Shown: piece after piece, positions 10,407 through 18,048 of the stretch | How the letters are laid out: each line of letters starts with the position of its first letter | Numbering within the stretch: position 1 is the stretch's first letter | Assembly (NCBI GenBank): GCA_036488725.1 | Contig: DASXHD010000003.1 | Span: forward strand, 1 to 64,000 | DNA length: 64,000 bases | Direction: 5' to 3' | Origin: DASXHD01 sp036488725 | GTDB taxonomy: Bacteria; Myxococcota_A; Polyangia; Polyangiales; Polyangiaceae | Made by a program: the position numbers and the translations under genes | Notes under the pieces: model-generated | The model's input: only the letters and a program-made list of their open reading frames with translations | The model's database searches: none | Told to the model about the DNA's origin: nothing

Positions 10407-11936
10407 GTGTCCGACGACGCATATGCCCGGCTTCATCGGTGCATCCGCGATCTCGTGGCGCTTCAGGCGCTGCCGTCCATGTGCGTCGGGCGCACGCCGG
10501 CCGAGACGCTCCAGCTCGTCTTCGATGCGCTGCCGACTGTCCTGAGCGCAGACATCGTCTACCTCGCAGTGCCGGGGACGCCGCCGGTCGAGCGCGCGTG
10601 GGCGCGCGGTCGCGAGGTGCCGGTCGCCGACGTCGCCACCGCGCGAGGGCCGCTGCCGAGCGACGGCAAAGTCGGCGAGTTTCACTGCTTCGATGCCGAG
10701 GTTCCGGTGGGCGCGGCGCGCGGGCGTCTCGTCGCCGGGCGCGGCGTGCCGCTCGATCCGGCGACCGATCGCGTGCTCGTTCGAACGGCGGCGAACCTCG
10801 TCGGCACGACGCTCGAAACGGCGAACGTCCTCGACACCGCGCGACGCAAAGACGAGTTCATGGCGATGCTCGGGCACGAGCTGCGCAACCCGCTCGCGCC
10901 CATTTTGACTGCCGTCGAGCTTCTTGCGCGGCGGCCCGAGGTCGCGCGCGAACAGCAGGTCATCGAGCGCAACACGCGGCACCTCACGCGGCTCGTCGAC
11001 GATCTCCTCGACATCTCGCGCGTGACGCGCGGCCACGTCGAGCTTCGGAGCGAGCACGTGTCGCTCGCGTCGGTGCTCGAGCGCGCCGTCGACATCGCGG
11101 CGCCGCTCATGAAGCGACAGGGGCACACGCTCGACCTCGGCGACGCGTCGGGCATCGTGCTCAAGGGCGACGCGGTGCGGCTCGCGCAGGTCTTCGGGAA
11201 CTTGCTGACCAACGCGGCGAAGTTCACGCAGGCCGGGGGCCGCATCGAGGTGAAGATCGAGCGCCGCACGTCGCACGTGCGCGTCTCGGTGAAAGACAAC
11301 GGCCGCGGCATCGCGGCGGAGCACCTCGCGCGGATCTTCGAACCTTTCGTGCAGATCGATCGCAAGCGCGACGCGCTCCGCGGCGGGCTCGGGCTCGGGC
11401 TCGCGATCGTGCACGACCTCGTCCATCATCACGGCGGGACCATCGCCGTGCAGAGCGACGGACCGGGCCGAGGAACGACGTTCACCGTCGAGCTGCCGAC
11501 GCTTTCGGTCACGCCCGAATCGATCGTCACGCCGGAGACGGCGACGAAAGTGCCGCGCAAGTCGGTCCGCGTCCTCGTCGTCGACGACAACATCGACGTC
11601 GCCGATCTTCTCTCGGAAGCGCTTCGATTCGAGGGCTTCGAGACGGCGGTCGAGCACGACGCGCGCGCGGCGCTCGAAACCTGGCGTACGTTCTCGCCGC
11701 ACGCTGCGGTGTTCGACATGGGCTTGCCGGAGGTCGACGGCTGCGAGCTCGCGAAGAAAGTCCGCGCGCAGCACGGCCGCGCGCCGGTCCTCATCGCCGC
11801 GACCGGTTATGGTCAACCGCGCGATCGCGAGCGAGCGGCCGACGCCGGCTTCGACTGCCACTTCGTGAAACCGGTGAGCATCCAGGATCTCGTGCTCGTC
11901 CTCGACCAACGCGTGCTCGCCGCCTCGTCGAGCTGA
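10407..11936 (+). CDS. Hybrid sensor histidine kinase with C-terminal receiver
   Basis: A 509-residue cytoplasmic protein with no transmembrane segment. Residues 1-145 look like a GAF-type input domain. The HisKA domain carries H157 in MLGHELRNPLAP. The ATPase domain has the N box at N269 (GNLLTNAAKFT), the G1 box VKDNGRGI and the G2 box GGLGLGLAIV. A receiver domain at about residues 390-505 has the acidic pair VVDDN, phospho-acceptor D437 (VFDMGLPE) and the lysine in FVKPVS. It starts with GTG six bases after the MEDS gene, so the two probably form one signalling unit. No output domain is present, so the signal must pass to another protein by phosphotransfer. Confidence 0.93.
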   Translation: MSDDAYARLHRCIRDLVALQALPSMCVGRTPAETLQLVFDALPTVLSADIVYLAVPGTPPVERAWARGREVPVADVATARGPLPSDGKVGEFHCFDAEVPVGAARGRLVAGRGVPLDPATDRVLVRTAANLVGTTLETANVLDTARRKDEFMAMLGHELRNPLAPILTAVELLARRPEVAREQQVIERNTRHLTRLVDDLLDISRVTRGHVELRSEHVSLASVLERAVDIAAPLMKRQGHTLDLGDASGIVLKGDAVRLAQVFGNLLTNAAKFTQAGGRIEVKIERRTSHVRVSVKDNGRGIAAEHLARIFEPFVQIDRKRDALRGGLGLGLAIVHDLVHHHGGTIAVQSDGPGRGTTFTVELPTLSVTPESIVTPETATKVPRKSVRVLVVDDNIDVADLLSEALRFEGFETAVEHDARAALETWRTFSPHAAVFDMGLPEVDGCELAKKVRAQHGRAPVLIAATGYGQPRDRERAADAGFDCHFVKPVSIQDLVLVLDQRVLAASSS

Positions 11937-11942
11937 CGCGCG

Positions 11943-12660
11943 TCACTCGGGCGAGAAATGACCTTCGTGCGAACGCGACAAGGTCACGGTGACCGCGACC
12001 GGTCCGCCCTTCGGCTGCTGCACGCGCATGCGCATCGACATGATCATCGAAGTGCGATCGACGACGCGATCGCGGCGTTCGTCGATGGGCAATAGCGTCG
12101 ACATCTCGGCGTCCGCGTGGCCGCCTTCGAGGACCTCGTCGGCCGGAAGGCTCGGGAGCGACAGACCGTCGAGCGAGAGCTTGGCGTGGAGGTCGAGACA
12201 ATCGAGGTCGGCCGCGCGCATCGTGCCGGCGAGCCAGACGTCGCCGGTGACGTTCGACGCGTCGACGCCGCTGTCCTCGCGCAGGTCTTCGCGCGCGCGC
12301 TCGGCGTGGATCGGCCAGTGCGCGCCCACGGCTTGCGCCGCGGACGTACCGAAGATGTCGTCGTCGCTCGCGCCACCGAGGCCGAGCTTGAGCAACGACG
12401 TGAGCGCGTCGCGCACGGGCGCGTCCGCGGGCACGCCCTCGACGGTGATGATCGCGTCCTTCTCTTTTGGCGCGCGCGTGATCTCGACGACGCCGTGCGC
12501 GATCGCGACGCCGTCGACGACGAGCGTCTTCACGTCGTGCCGCAAGCGCGTCGCGTGACCGTTTTCGTCCACGGCGGTGACTGTCTCGACGGCGTCGTAG
12601 TGAGTCGCCTTCCGTTCGGACGCGCGTGATGCGGGCGATCATGAAGATGAAGAACGACAT
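11943..12660 (-). pseudogene. Frameshifted and 5'-truncated exported-protein gene
   Basis: One frame from an ATG at 12660 gives MSFFIFMIARITRVRTEGDS. After about 12604 it becomes Arg-rich shadow sequence, while the next frame continues sensibly as YDAVETVTAVDENGHATRL and runs for some 200 residues to 11943. Joining them with a one-base change gives TRVRTEGDSYDAVETVTAV, a continuous reading typical of a beta-rich secreted family in myxobacteria. The downstream half alone is open from a GTG at 12572. No signal peptide is left at the N-terminus, so the 5' end is probably lost too. A sequencing error at 12600-12610 would explain the shift but not the missing leader. Confidence 0.6.
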
Positions 12661-12709
12661 CGCAGCGCTCGAACGCACCGCCGCGACGCCCGGCGCGTGA
12701 GATAACTGA

Positions 12710-12721
12710 TAGCCTCGAAGC
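12710..12721 (+). promoter_or_regulatory. Leaderless-type -10 element of the radical SAM gene
   Basis: TAGCCT (12710-12715), then 6 nt, then the ATG at 12722. No Shine-Dalgarno is present. The spacing places the expected transcription start on the A of the ATG. Confidence 0.55.
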
Positions 12722-13789
12722 ATGAGCGCGCGCGCGTGGGAGCCGGCCAAGCCGCGTGTGCACTCGATGGCGATCGAGCTCACCGCGTTTTGCAATCAGC
12801 ACTGCGACTATTGCTACAACGCGTGGCGCGCGGACGGCGGCGTGTCCATCGGGACGCCGGAGATCGAGCTGCTCCTCGCGCGCATCGATCGCGTCCTCGA
12901 TGCCGTGTCCCTCGAGCACGTCACGATCAGCGGGGGCGAGCCGCTCGCGAGCCGCGATCTTTTTTGCGTGCTCGATCATTTGCGCGCGCGGCACGTCCGA
13001 GCGCAGATGATTTCGAACGCGTCGCTCGTCACCGAAGAAATCGCCGGCAAGCTCGCGCGGCATCGGCTCCTGTCGGTGCTCGTCACGCTCAACGGGCCCG
13101 ACGCCGCGCTTCACGACGCGCAAGTCGGCGGCGCGCATTTCGACGCGACCATTCGCGGAATTCGACTCTTGCGCGCGGCGCGCGTGACCGTCGAAGGGTC
13201 GATCGTTCTCACGAAGCGCAACGTGCATCGCGTCGACGAGACGCTGCGGCTCTTCGTTTCGCTCGGCGTGCGCAAAGTCGCGCTCAGCCGGTTCAGCCCG
13301 GCCGGCTACGCGACGGGCAACGCGAGCGCGCTCTTGCCGACACGCGAGGACATCACGCGCGCGCTCGAGCGCGCCGTCGCAGCCGGCCGCGAGCATGCGA
13401 TGACGCTTTTTTCGACGATGCCCATCCCGCCGTGCGCGGTCGAGCTCGCGCGCTTTCCGGAAATCGAATTTCACGATTGTCCGATCGGGACCGCGCGCCA
13501 AGAGTTCGCGCTCGGACCGCGCGGCGAGATCCGTCATTGCGCGCTGCACGGCGACGCGCTCGCGAACGACGTGCTCGACCCGAGCGTCGACGTGGCCGCG
13601 CTCTTCGCGGCCGGTGACCCGCATCGATATCGCGCTGTTTTGCCGGCCTATTGCGAAGGCTGCGAGCACGCGACGACATGCGGCGGCGGCTGCGGCGCGG
13701 CGGCAAAATGGGTGAGCGGCGACCACACGGTCGATCCGTTCGTCGCGGCCGAAGGCGGGACAAAACGTCGTTTGCGCGTCGTCGGCTGA
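12722..13789 (+). CDS. Radical SAM/SPASM-domain enzyme
   Basis: A 355-residue radical SAM protein. The SAM-binding [4Fe-4S] cluster motif is C24-x3-C28-x2-C31 (AFCNQHCDYCY). The glycine-rich ISGGEPL follows at about residue 71. The C-terminal part has a complete SPASM layout for auxiliary clusters: C(PIG), GEIRHC (Gx4C), then CEGCEHATTCGGGC, i.e. Cx2Cx5Cx3C. SPASM enzymes such as PqqE and the anaerobic sulfatase-maturing enzymes modify peptides or proteins. The next two genes, 23 bp downstream, are a Pro/Thr-rich lipoprotein and a ferritin-like diiron protein, so that lipoprotein is the natural candidate substrate. That role is inferred from position only; no known precursor peptide is recognisable. 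Confidence 0.92.
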   Translation: MSARAWEPAKPRVHSMAIELTAFCNQHCDYCYNAWRADGGVSIGTPEIELLLARIDRVLDAVSLEHVTISGGEPLASRDLFCVLDHLRARHVRAQMISNASLVTEEIAGKLARHRLLSVLVTLNGPDAALHDAQVGGAHFDATIRGIRLLRAARVTVEGSIVLTKRNVHRVDETLRLFVSLGVRKVALSRFSPAGYATGNASALLPTREDITRALERAVAAGREHAMTLFSTMPIPPCAVELARFPEIEFHDCPIGTARQEFALGPRGEIRHCALHGDALANDVLDPSVDVAALFAAGDPHRYRAVLPAYCEGCEHATTCGGGCGAAAKWVSGDHTVDPFVAAEGGTKRRLRVVG

Positions 13790-13800
13790 CGGGCCTCTGA

Positions 13801-13812
13801 TAATCTCGGGGC
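13801..13812 (+). promoter_or_regulatory. Leaderless-type -10 element of the copy-B lipoprotein gene
   Basis: TAATCT (13801-13806), then 6 nt, then the ATG at 13813. This suggests that the lipoprotein and ferritin-like pair has its own promoter, separate from the radical SAM gene. Confidence 0.55.
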
Positions 13813-14148
13813 ATGTCCTACGAGGGTCGCTCTCCGATCAACGACGTCGTTCGTTCCGTCGTCATGGGCGCCGCGATGATCTCGCCCGCGCTGCTCGCCG
13901 CGTGCCGCGGTGAATCCGCAGCGACCCCGCCGCCGGATCCGTTGCCCGAGCCGACCGCGACGGTCGCGTCCCTCGACGCGGGCGGCCCGGCGCCGACGAG
14001 CGAACCGAGCGCGACCGCGCAGCCCACGGTGACCGCGGAGCCGACCGCGCCGCCGACGACCGTCGTGCGCCCGCGACCGACGACCTCGCCGACTCACAAC
14101 ATGCCGACGCGCGGTTTCGCCGGAGCGGTGCGTGCACGTCGAGCCTGA
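13813..14148 (+). CDS. Small Pro/Thr-rich lipoprotein (copy B), partner of ferritin-like protein
   Basis: A 111-residue protein with a signal peptide ending in a good lipobox, ISPALLAACRGES (C33). The mature part is almost entirely Pro, Thr, Ala, Glu and Ser, an extended linker, and ends TTSPTHNMPTRGFAGAVRA. Against copy A (4421-4705) the common points are the AC-R-x-ES junction, the Pro-rich body and the N-M-P motif 14-15 residues from the end. Its 3' end overlaps the ferritin-like gene by 17 bp. As an exported, disordered protein next to a SPASM enzyme and a diiron protein, it could be a modified peptide precursor or a surface anchor. Function unproven. Confidence 0.7.
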   Translation: MSYEGRSPINDVVRSVVMGAAMISPALLAACRGESAATPPPDPLPEPTATVASLDAGGPAPTSEPSATAQPTVTAEPTAPPTTVVRPRPTTSPTHNMPTRGFAGAVRARRA

Positions 14149-15001
14149 TCTCGTCGATCTTTTTCCCGCCGACGGTGCTGCGTGGATCTCCGAGACGCCG
14201 ATGCGCTCGGAGTACGCGCGCCTCATGCGCGGTTTTCACCGCCCGATCCCGTGGGAGGAGACGCACGCGCCGAAGCTCGCGCCCGAAGTGCGCGCCGAGC
14301 TCGCGCGAATCTGGGGCGAGCGGATTCCCACCGAGTACCGATCGATCACCGGTTTTTCGACGCTGAGCTTCGACTTCATCGCGGCCGGCGCGCCGGTCGA
14401 TCTCGTCGCCGTTTGCCATCGCGTCTGCATCGACGAGCTACGACACACCGAGCTCGCCGTGAAGATGGTCGAAGTCTATGGCGGACATCTTCCGCCGCTG
14501 CCGCGCGAGATCTCGTCGCTCCCGGCGGACGAGTCGCTCACCGCCGTCGCGCAGGCGTGCCGCTCGGCGATCGTTCTTTCGTGCCTGGGCGAGACGTTCG
14601 CGTGCACCGAGCTCGCGATGCTGCGCGAGCGCGCGGTCGACCCGGTCGTGCGCGGCGTGCTCCGTGTCTTCCTCGCCGACGAGATCGTTCACGCGCGCGT
14701 CGGCTGGGCGTACCTCGCGCACGCGTTCAAGACCGCCGACGCGGTGACGCGCCGCTCGGTCGCCGACGCAATCCCGACGTACGTCGCCGGCATCGCGGCC
14801 AACCTCTTCGGCAGCGACGAGCAAGCCGCCGCGGTCGACGTGACCAATGACGACCCGCGCCTCGCGGAGCACGGCGTCTGCTCGATGCGCGAAGAGCAGG
14901 ACCTCTATCGCAAGTTCATCCCGGAAGTTTTTTTGCCCGCGCTTCGCGCAGTCGGCGTACCGGTCGACGCCGCTCAGGTGATGAGAAGTATCGAGGCCTG
15001 A
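14132..15001 (+). CDS. Ferritin-like diiron-site protein (copy B)
   Basis: A 289-residue paralogue of the protein at 3579-4424. Diiron ligands are E68 (PTEYRSI), E102 and H105 (DELRHTEL), E154 (CLGETFAC), E184 and H187 (DEIVHARVGW). Ligand spacings are 34, 52 and 30 residues, against 34, 51 and 30 in copy A. The GAP turn, the GW after the last ExxH and the C-terminal FLPALRAVGVP match too. The GTG start at 14132 overlaps the lipoprotein gene; an in-frame ATG at 14201 is an alternative. It shares its 3' end (28 bp) with the convergent cupin gene. A ferritin-like oxygenase or oxidase role is likely; the substrate is unknown. Confidence 0.8.
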   Translation: MHVEPDLVDLFPADGAAWISETPMRSEYARLMRGFHRPIPWEETHAPKLAPEVRAELARIWGERIPTEYRSITGFSTLSFDFIAAGAPVDLVAVCHRVCIDELRHTELAVKMVEVYGGHLPPLPREISSLPADESLTAVAQACRSAIVLSCLGETFACTELAMLRERAVDPVVRGVLRVFLADEIVHARVGWAYLAHAFKTADAVTRRSVADAIPTYVAGIAANLFGSDEQAAAVDVTNDDPRLAEHGVCSMREEQDLYRKFIPEVFLPALRAVGVPVDAAQVMRSIEA

Positions 15002-15279
15002 GGCATCGCGAGCGGACGATGGCGCGTCCCGGCGCGCACGACGAACGCGTCGCCCTTCGCGAGATGATTGGTGGGCTGCCCTTCGATTTCGATCACCAGC
15101 TCGCCCTCGAGCACGACGTAGCACTCGTCGATCTCGTGCGTGTGGAGCTCGGGCGCGCGCGCGTCGAGCTTCACGACGCGCAGCGTGGCCTGGTTGACGG
15201 TGAGCGCAGGCTGCGGCGACCACGCGCGAAGCCCACGCGCCATGACTGCGAGACGCGCCAAGCTCGAATCTTCGGGCAT
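14974..15279 (-). CDS. Small cupin-domain protein
   Basis: A roughly 101-residue single-domain cupin. The metal-binding first motif is visible as PELHTHEIDECYVVLEGEL (two His, a Glu), and the second as GDAFVVRAGTRHRP. Such proteins bind a metal and act as isomerases, dioxygenases or sensors; the substrate cannot be predicted. The ATG at 15279 is preferred over the GTG at 15282 because a TAGCAT hexamer lies exactly 6 nt before it on the minus strand. It is divergent from the epimerase gene and overlaps the ferritin-like gene tail to tail by 28 bp. Confidence 0.85.
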   Translation of the reverse strand: MPEDSSLARLAVMARGLRAWSPQPALTVNQATLRVVKLDARAPELHTHEIDECYVVLEGELVIEIEGQPTNHLAKGDAFVVRAGTRHRPLAMPQASILLIT

Positions 15280-15291
15280 CACGCGATGCTA
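15280..15291 (-). promoter_or_regulatory. Leaderless-type -10 element of the cupin gene
   Basis: On the minus strand TAGCAT (15291-15286), then 6 nt, then the ATG at 15279. It lies within the 27-bp divergent gap shared with the epimerase gene. Confidence 0.5.
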
Positions 15292-15306
15292 CTATCTCGG
15301 TTCGTG

Positions 15307-16254
15307 ATGGAGCGCGCGTTCGTGACGGGCGGGTCGGGGTTCATCGGAGGGCGTTTGATCGAAGCGCTGCACGCGCGCGGCGTCGACGTCGTCGCGCTCG
15401 CGCGGAGCGACAAGAGCGCGGCGAAGGTGCGCGAGCGCGGCGCGACGCCCGCCGCCGGCGACCTCGACGACGTCGCCGCGCTCGAAGCGGGGATGCGCGG
15501 CGCGAGCGTCGTCTTTCACGCCGCGGCGAACACCGATCAATTCGACGCGCTCGCCGTCCACATGCGCATCACGACCGAGGGCACCAAAAACGCTCTCGCC
15601 GCGGCGCGCGCGGCGGGCGTGAAACGCTTCGTCCACGTGAGCACCGAGGCGGTGCTCGCCGACGGCAACCCGATCGTTCGCGCAGACGAAACGCGCGCGA
15701 TCCCCGAGCGCGCGATGGGCCCGTATTGTCTGACCAAGGGTCTCGCCGAGCGCGCGGTCGTCGCGGCAAACGACGCCGCGCTCGAGACCGTCGTCGTGCG
15801 ACCGCGATTCGTATGGGGCCGCGGCGACACGACGCTCCTGCCGGAAATCCTCGCGACGGTGAAAAATGGAAGCTTCGGCTGGATCGGCGGCGGTCGCTAT
15901 CTCACGTCGACGACGCACGTCGACAACGTCGTCGAAGGCCTGCTCCTCGCGGCCGAGCGGGGCAAGCCCGGCGAAATTTATTTCGTGACCGACGGCGAGC
16001 CGGTCGAGTTCCGCGACTTCGTCGGCAAGCTCGTCGCCACGCAAAACGTCGACGCCGGCTCGCGCGAGGTGCCGCGATGGCTCGCGCGCGCGACCGTCGC
16101 CGCGACTTCTTGGATGAAGCGTCCTCCGCTCACGAAGGCGGGCTTCGCGCTCATGGCGCACGAGGTGACGATCGACGACTCGAAGGCGCGCCGCGAGCTC
16201 GGCTACCGCGGAGCGAAAACACGCAGCGACGGTCTCGACGAAATGCGCTCGTGA
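15307..16254 (+). CDS. NAD-dependent epimerase/dehydratase (extended SDR)
   Basis: A 315-residue Rossmann-fold protein. The N-terminal nucleotide-binding motif is VTGGSGFIGG (extended-SDR TGxxGxxG). FHAAANTD follows at the fourth strand, then STEAVLAD, and the catalytic Tyr/Lys pair Y140 and K144 (PYCLTKG). RPRFVWGRGD resembles the family's substrate-domain motif. It fits NAD(P)-dependent sugar or steroid epimerases/dehydrogenases; the substrate is unknown. A GTG lies one codon before the chosen ATG. It is divergent from the cupin gene. Confidence 0.9.
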   Translation: MERAFVTGGSGFIGGRLIEALHARGVDVVALARSDKSAAKVRERGATPAAGDLDDVAALEAGMRGASVVFHAAANTDQFDALAVHMRITTEGTKNALAAARAAGVKRFVHVSTEAVLADGNPIVRADETRAIPERAMGPYCLTKGLAERAVVAANDAALETVVVRPRFVWGRGDTTLLPEILATVKNGSFGWIGGGRYLTSTTHVDNVVEGLLLAAERGKPGEIYFVTDGEPVEFRDFVGKLVATQNVDAGSREVPRWLARATVAATSWMKRPPLTKAGFALMAHEVTIDDSKARRELGYRGAKTRSDGLDEMRS

Positions 16255-16282
16255 GACGACGACCGCGATCGCGCTCGCTAAG

Positions 16283-17188
16283 TCAGGGGAGCGCGTAGCG
16301 CTGCGCGAAATACGATTCGAGCGCGTCGATGTCGCCGGGCGCGCTCGGCCCCGAGAGCGCCACGATTTCGGCGATGTCGCCGAATAGTCGGTAGTACGCG
16401 AAGCTGACGGCGCCGATCGAGACCGGGACGCCGACCGCGGACACGTCCGCCGGCGAGCTCTCGGCGCTCGACGCGACGCTCGCGCCGTCGACGCGAAGCT
16501 CGAGCGAGCCCGCCGTGCGCCGCGCGACGAACAGGTGGGCGACGCCGTCGTGGTACGCGCTCTTCGCGTAGTCGTAGTGGCTCGCGTCCTCGAGCAGAAT
16601 GAGACCGTCGCTCACGGTGCCGTTCGCGAGCGGGACGTTGCCGACGACCGAAACGCCCGCGCCGGTCGGGAACGTCGATTTCCAAAAGAAGCTCGCGGCG
16701 CCGGTCGCGAGACCATCGCTCGGTTCGTTGGTGAAGCGGCCGACGACCGCGACGAGGTAGTCACCCGTTCCCCACCGGAGCGATGGGGAGTCGACGACGA
16801 GAAGGTAACGCGCGACTGCGCTGCTCGCGTCGAAGTGAATCGCCGGCTGCCCGTTGACGGCGCTCGGCGCGAGGGAGGGTGCGTACTCGGGCGATGCGGC
16901 GGCGTCGTTTCCGAACGTCGAGCGGTCGCCCCACGCGGCGACGTTGCCGCTGCCGTCGAGCTGCACGAGCGCGGTCGCGTCGAGCCAGAGCGCCAAGTTG
17001 CCGAGGCTCGCCGGCGTGAAGCCCGCGTCCGGGGCCGGACCCGTTTCGACGGGCGATGCGTCGATGGGCGCCGACGCTTCCGGCGCGGCAGCGTCGACTG
17101 GCGGAGATGCGTCGACGAGCGTGTCGCCCGCGTCGATGCGCCCGCCGCAGCCGGCGGCGAGCGCGACGAGCAACGCGGCGCGCCTCAC
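16283..17188 (-). CDS. LamG/concanavalin-like exported lipoprotein
   Basis: A 301-residue protein starting at GTG 17188, with a short signal peptide and lipobox ALAAGC followed by GG. An Asp/Ala/Pro linker (about residues 18-55) leads to a beta-sandwich region: LGNLALWLDATALVQ, GNVAAWGDRST, FDASSAVARYLLV, GDIAEIVALSG. The pattern fits LamG-type lectin-like domains that bind glycans or other surface ligands. The GTG overlaps the upstream gene's stop (GTGA), making it third in a three-lipoprotein operon. The ligand is unknown. Confidence 0.78.
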   Translation of the reverse strand: MRRAALLVALAAGCGGRIDAGDTLVDASPPVDAAAPEASAPIDASPVETGPAPDAGFTPASLGNLALWLDATALVQLDGSGNVAAWGDRSTFGNDAAASPEYAPSLAPSAVNGQPAIHFDASSAVARYLLVVDSPSLRWGTGDYLVAVVGRFTNEPSDGLATGAASFFWKSTFPTGAGVSVVGNVPLANGTVSDGLILLEDASHYDYAKSAYHDGVAHLFVARRTAGSLELRVDGASVASSAESSPADVSAVGVPVSIGAVSFAYYRLFGDIAEIVALSGPSAPGDIDALESYFAQRYALP

Positions 17189-18048
17189 GAGCCCCCGCAA
17201 AAGATCGCCGCGAGCTTCGCGAAGGATTGCGCGTCGAGCGGCCGCGGGTTGCACGCGTCGAGCCCCGCGTCCGCCGTGTCGCACTCCGCGGCTGCGTACG
17301 GGTGGCAGTCGCCGATGGTGGCCTCTTCGATGCAAGCCTCGTAGCTCTGCTCGCCGGCGTCGGCGGTGACCGGGCAGACGCCGTCGCACGCGTAAGCCTC
17401 GCAGCCGAGCTCGTCGCTCGCATGTTGCGCGCAGCTCTTTGCGCTCGCGTCGCCTTGGACCAGCGCGATGCAACCGGCGATGTTGATCTTCGTCTTGCCG
17501 AGGCCGACGACGACCGCGCCCCACGATGCGTCGGTCTGCTGAGAGAGCAGGCACGCCGAGCAGGCGCTGTCGGAGGTTTGAAATGCGGTGCACGCCGCGC
17601 TCGTCGCGTCGTCCACACACGCGCCGAAGAACGTGGCGAGCTCGTTCGCAGTGCACGCGTTCGCGGGCGCATGCGGCGGGACCAGCGGCGACGGAGCGTA
17701 GCTCGCGACGCTGACCGGCGCGCACGGCGGCGCCGCTTCGATCGGCGTCACCGGCGGCGCGCCGCACGCGAACGGACCCGCCGGCACCGACCATCGCGCG
17801 CAGCCGTGCGAGTCCGTCGTGATCTTCCACCCAGGCGTCGCGGGGTCCGGAATGTCGCAGCTCAAGTCCGGGCAGACGCCTTCGACTTGTTCGCCACCGA
17901 GCTGCATGCAGCACTCGGGCGCTGGGCTCGGCGGGCAGCAAACGACTGGAGGCCCCGCGTCGACCGGCGGCGGCGGCGGCGGGTCGGAGCACGACGCGAG
18001 CGCCGCGAGCACACCGATGGCCGCGCCGATCGCGCGTCGCACGTTCAC
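17185..18048 (-). CDS. Cys-rich exported lipoprotein
   Basis: A 287-residue protein from GTG 18048 (VNVRRAIGAAIGV), with a lipobox-like LAALASC at about residue 20 and then a run of prolines. It has many cysteines, including CC pairs (VVCCPPSP, ECCMQLGG) and evenly spaced single Cys in the second half (ACTAFQTSDSACSACLL). These probably form disulfides in an extracytoplasmic domain. It resembles other Myxococcota lipoproteins of unknown role. Both ends overlap neighbours by 4 bp (GTGA), so it is the middle gene of the 16283-19388 operon. Confidence 0.75.
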   Translation of the reverse strand: MNVRRAIGAAIGVLAALASCSDPPPPPPVDAGPPVVCCPPSPAPECCMQLGGEQVEGVCPDLSCDIPDPATPGWKITTDSHGCARWSVPAGPFACGAPPVTPIEAAPPCAPVSVASYAPSPLVPPHAPANACTANELATFFGACVDDATSAACTAFQTSDSACSACLLSQQTDASWGAVVVGLGKTKINIAGCIALVQGDASAKSCAQHASDELGCEAYACDGVCPVTADAGEQSYEACIEEATIGDCHPYAAAECDTADAGLDACNPRPLDAQSFAKLAAIFCGGS

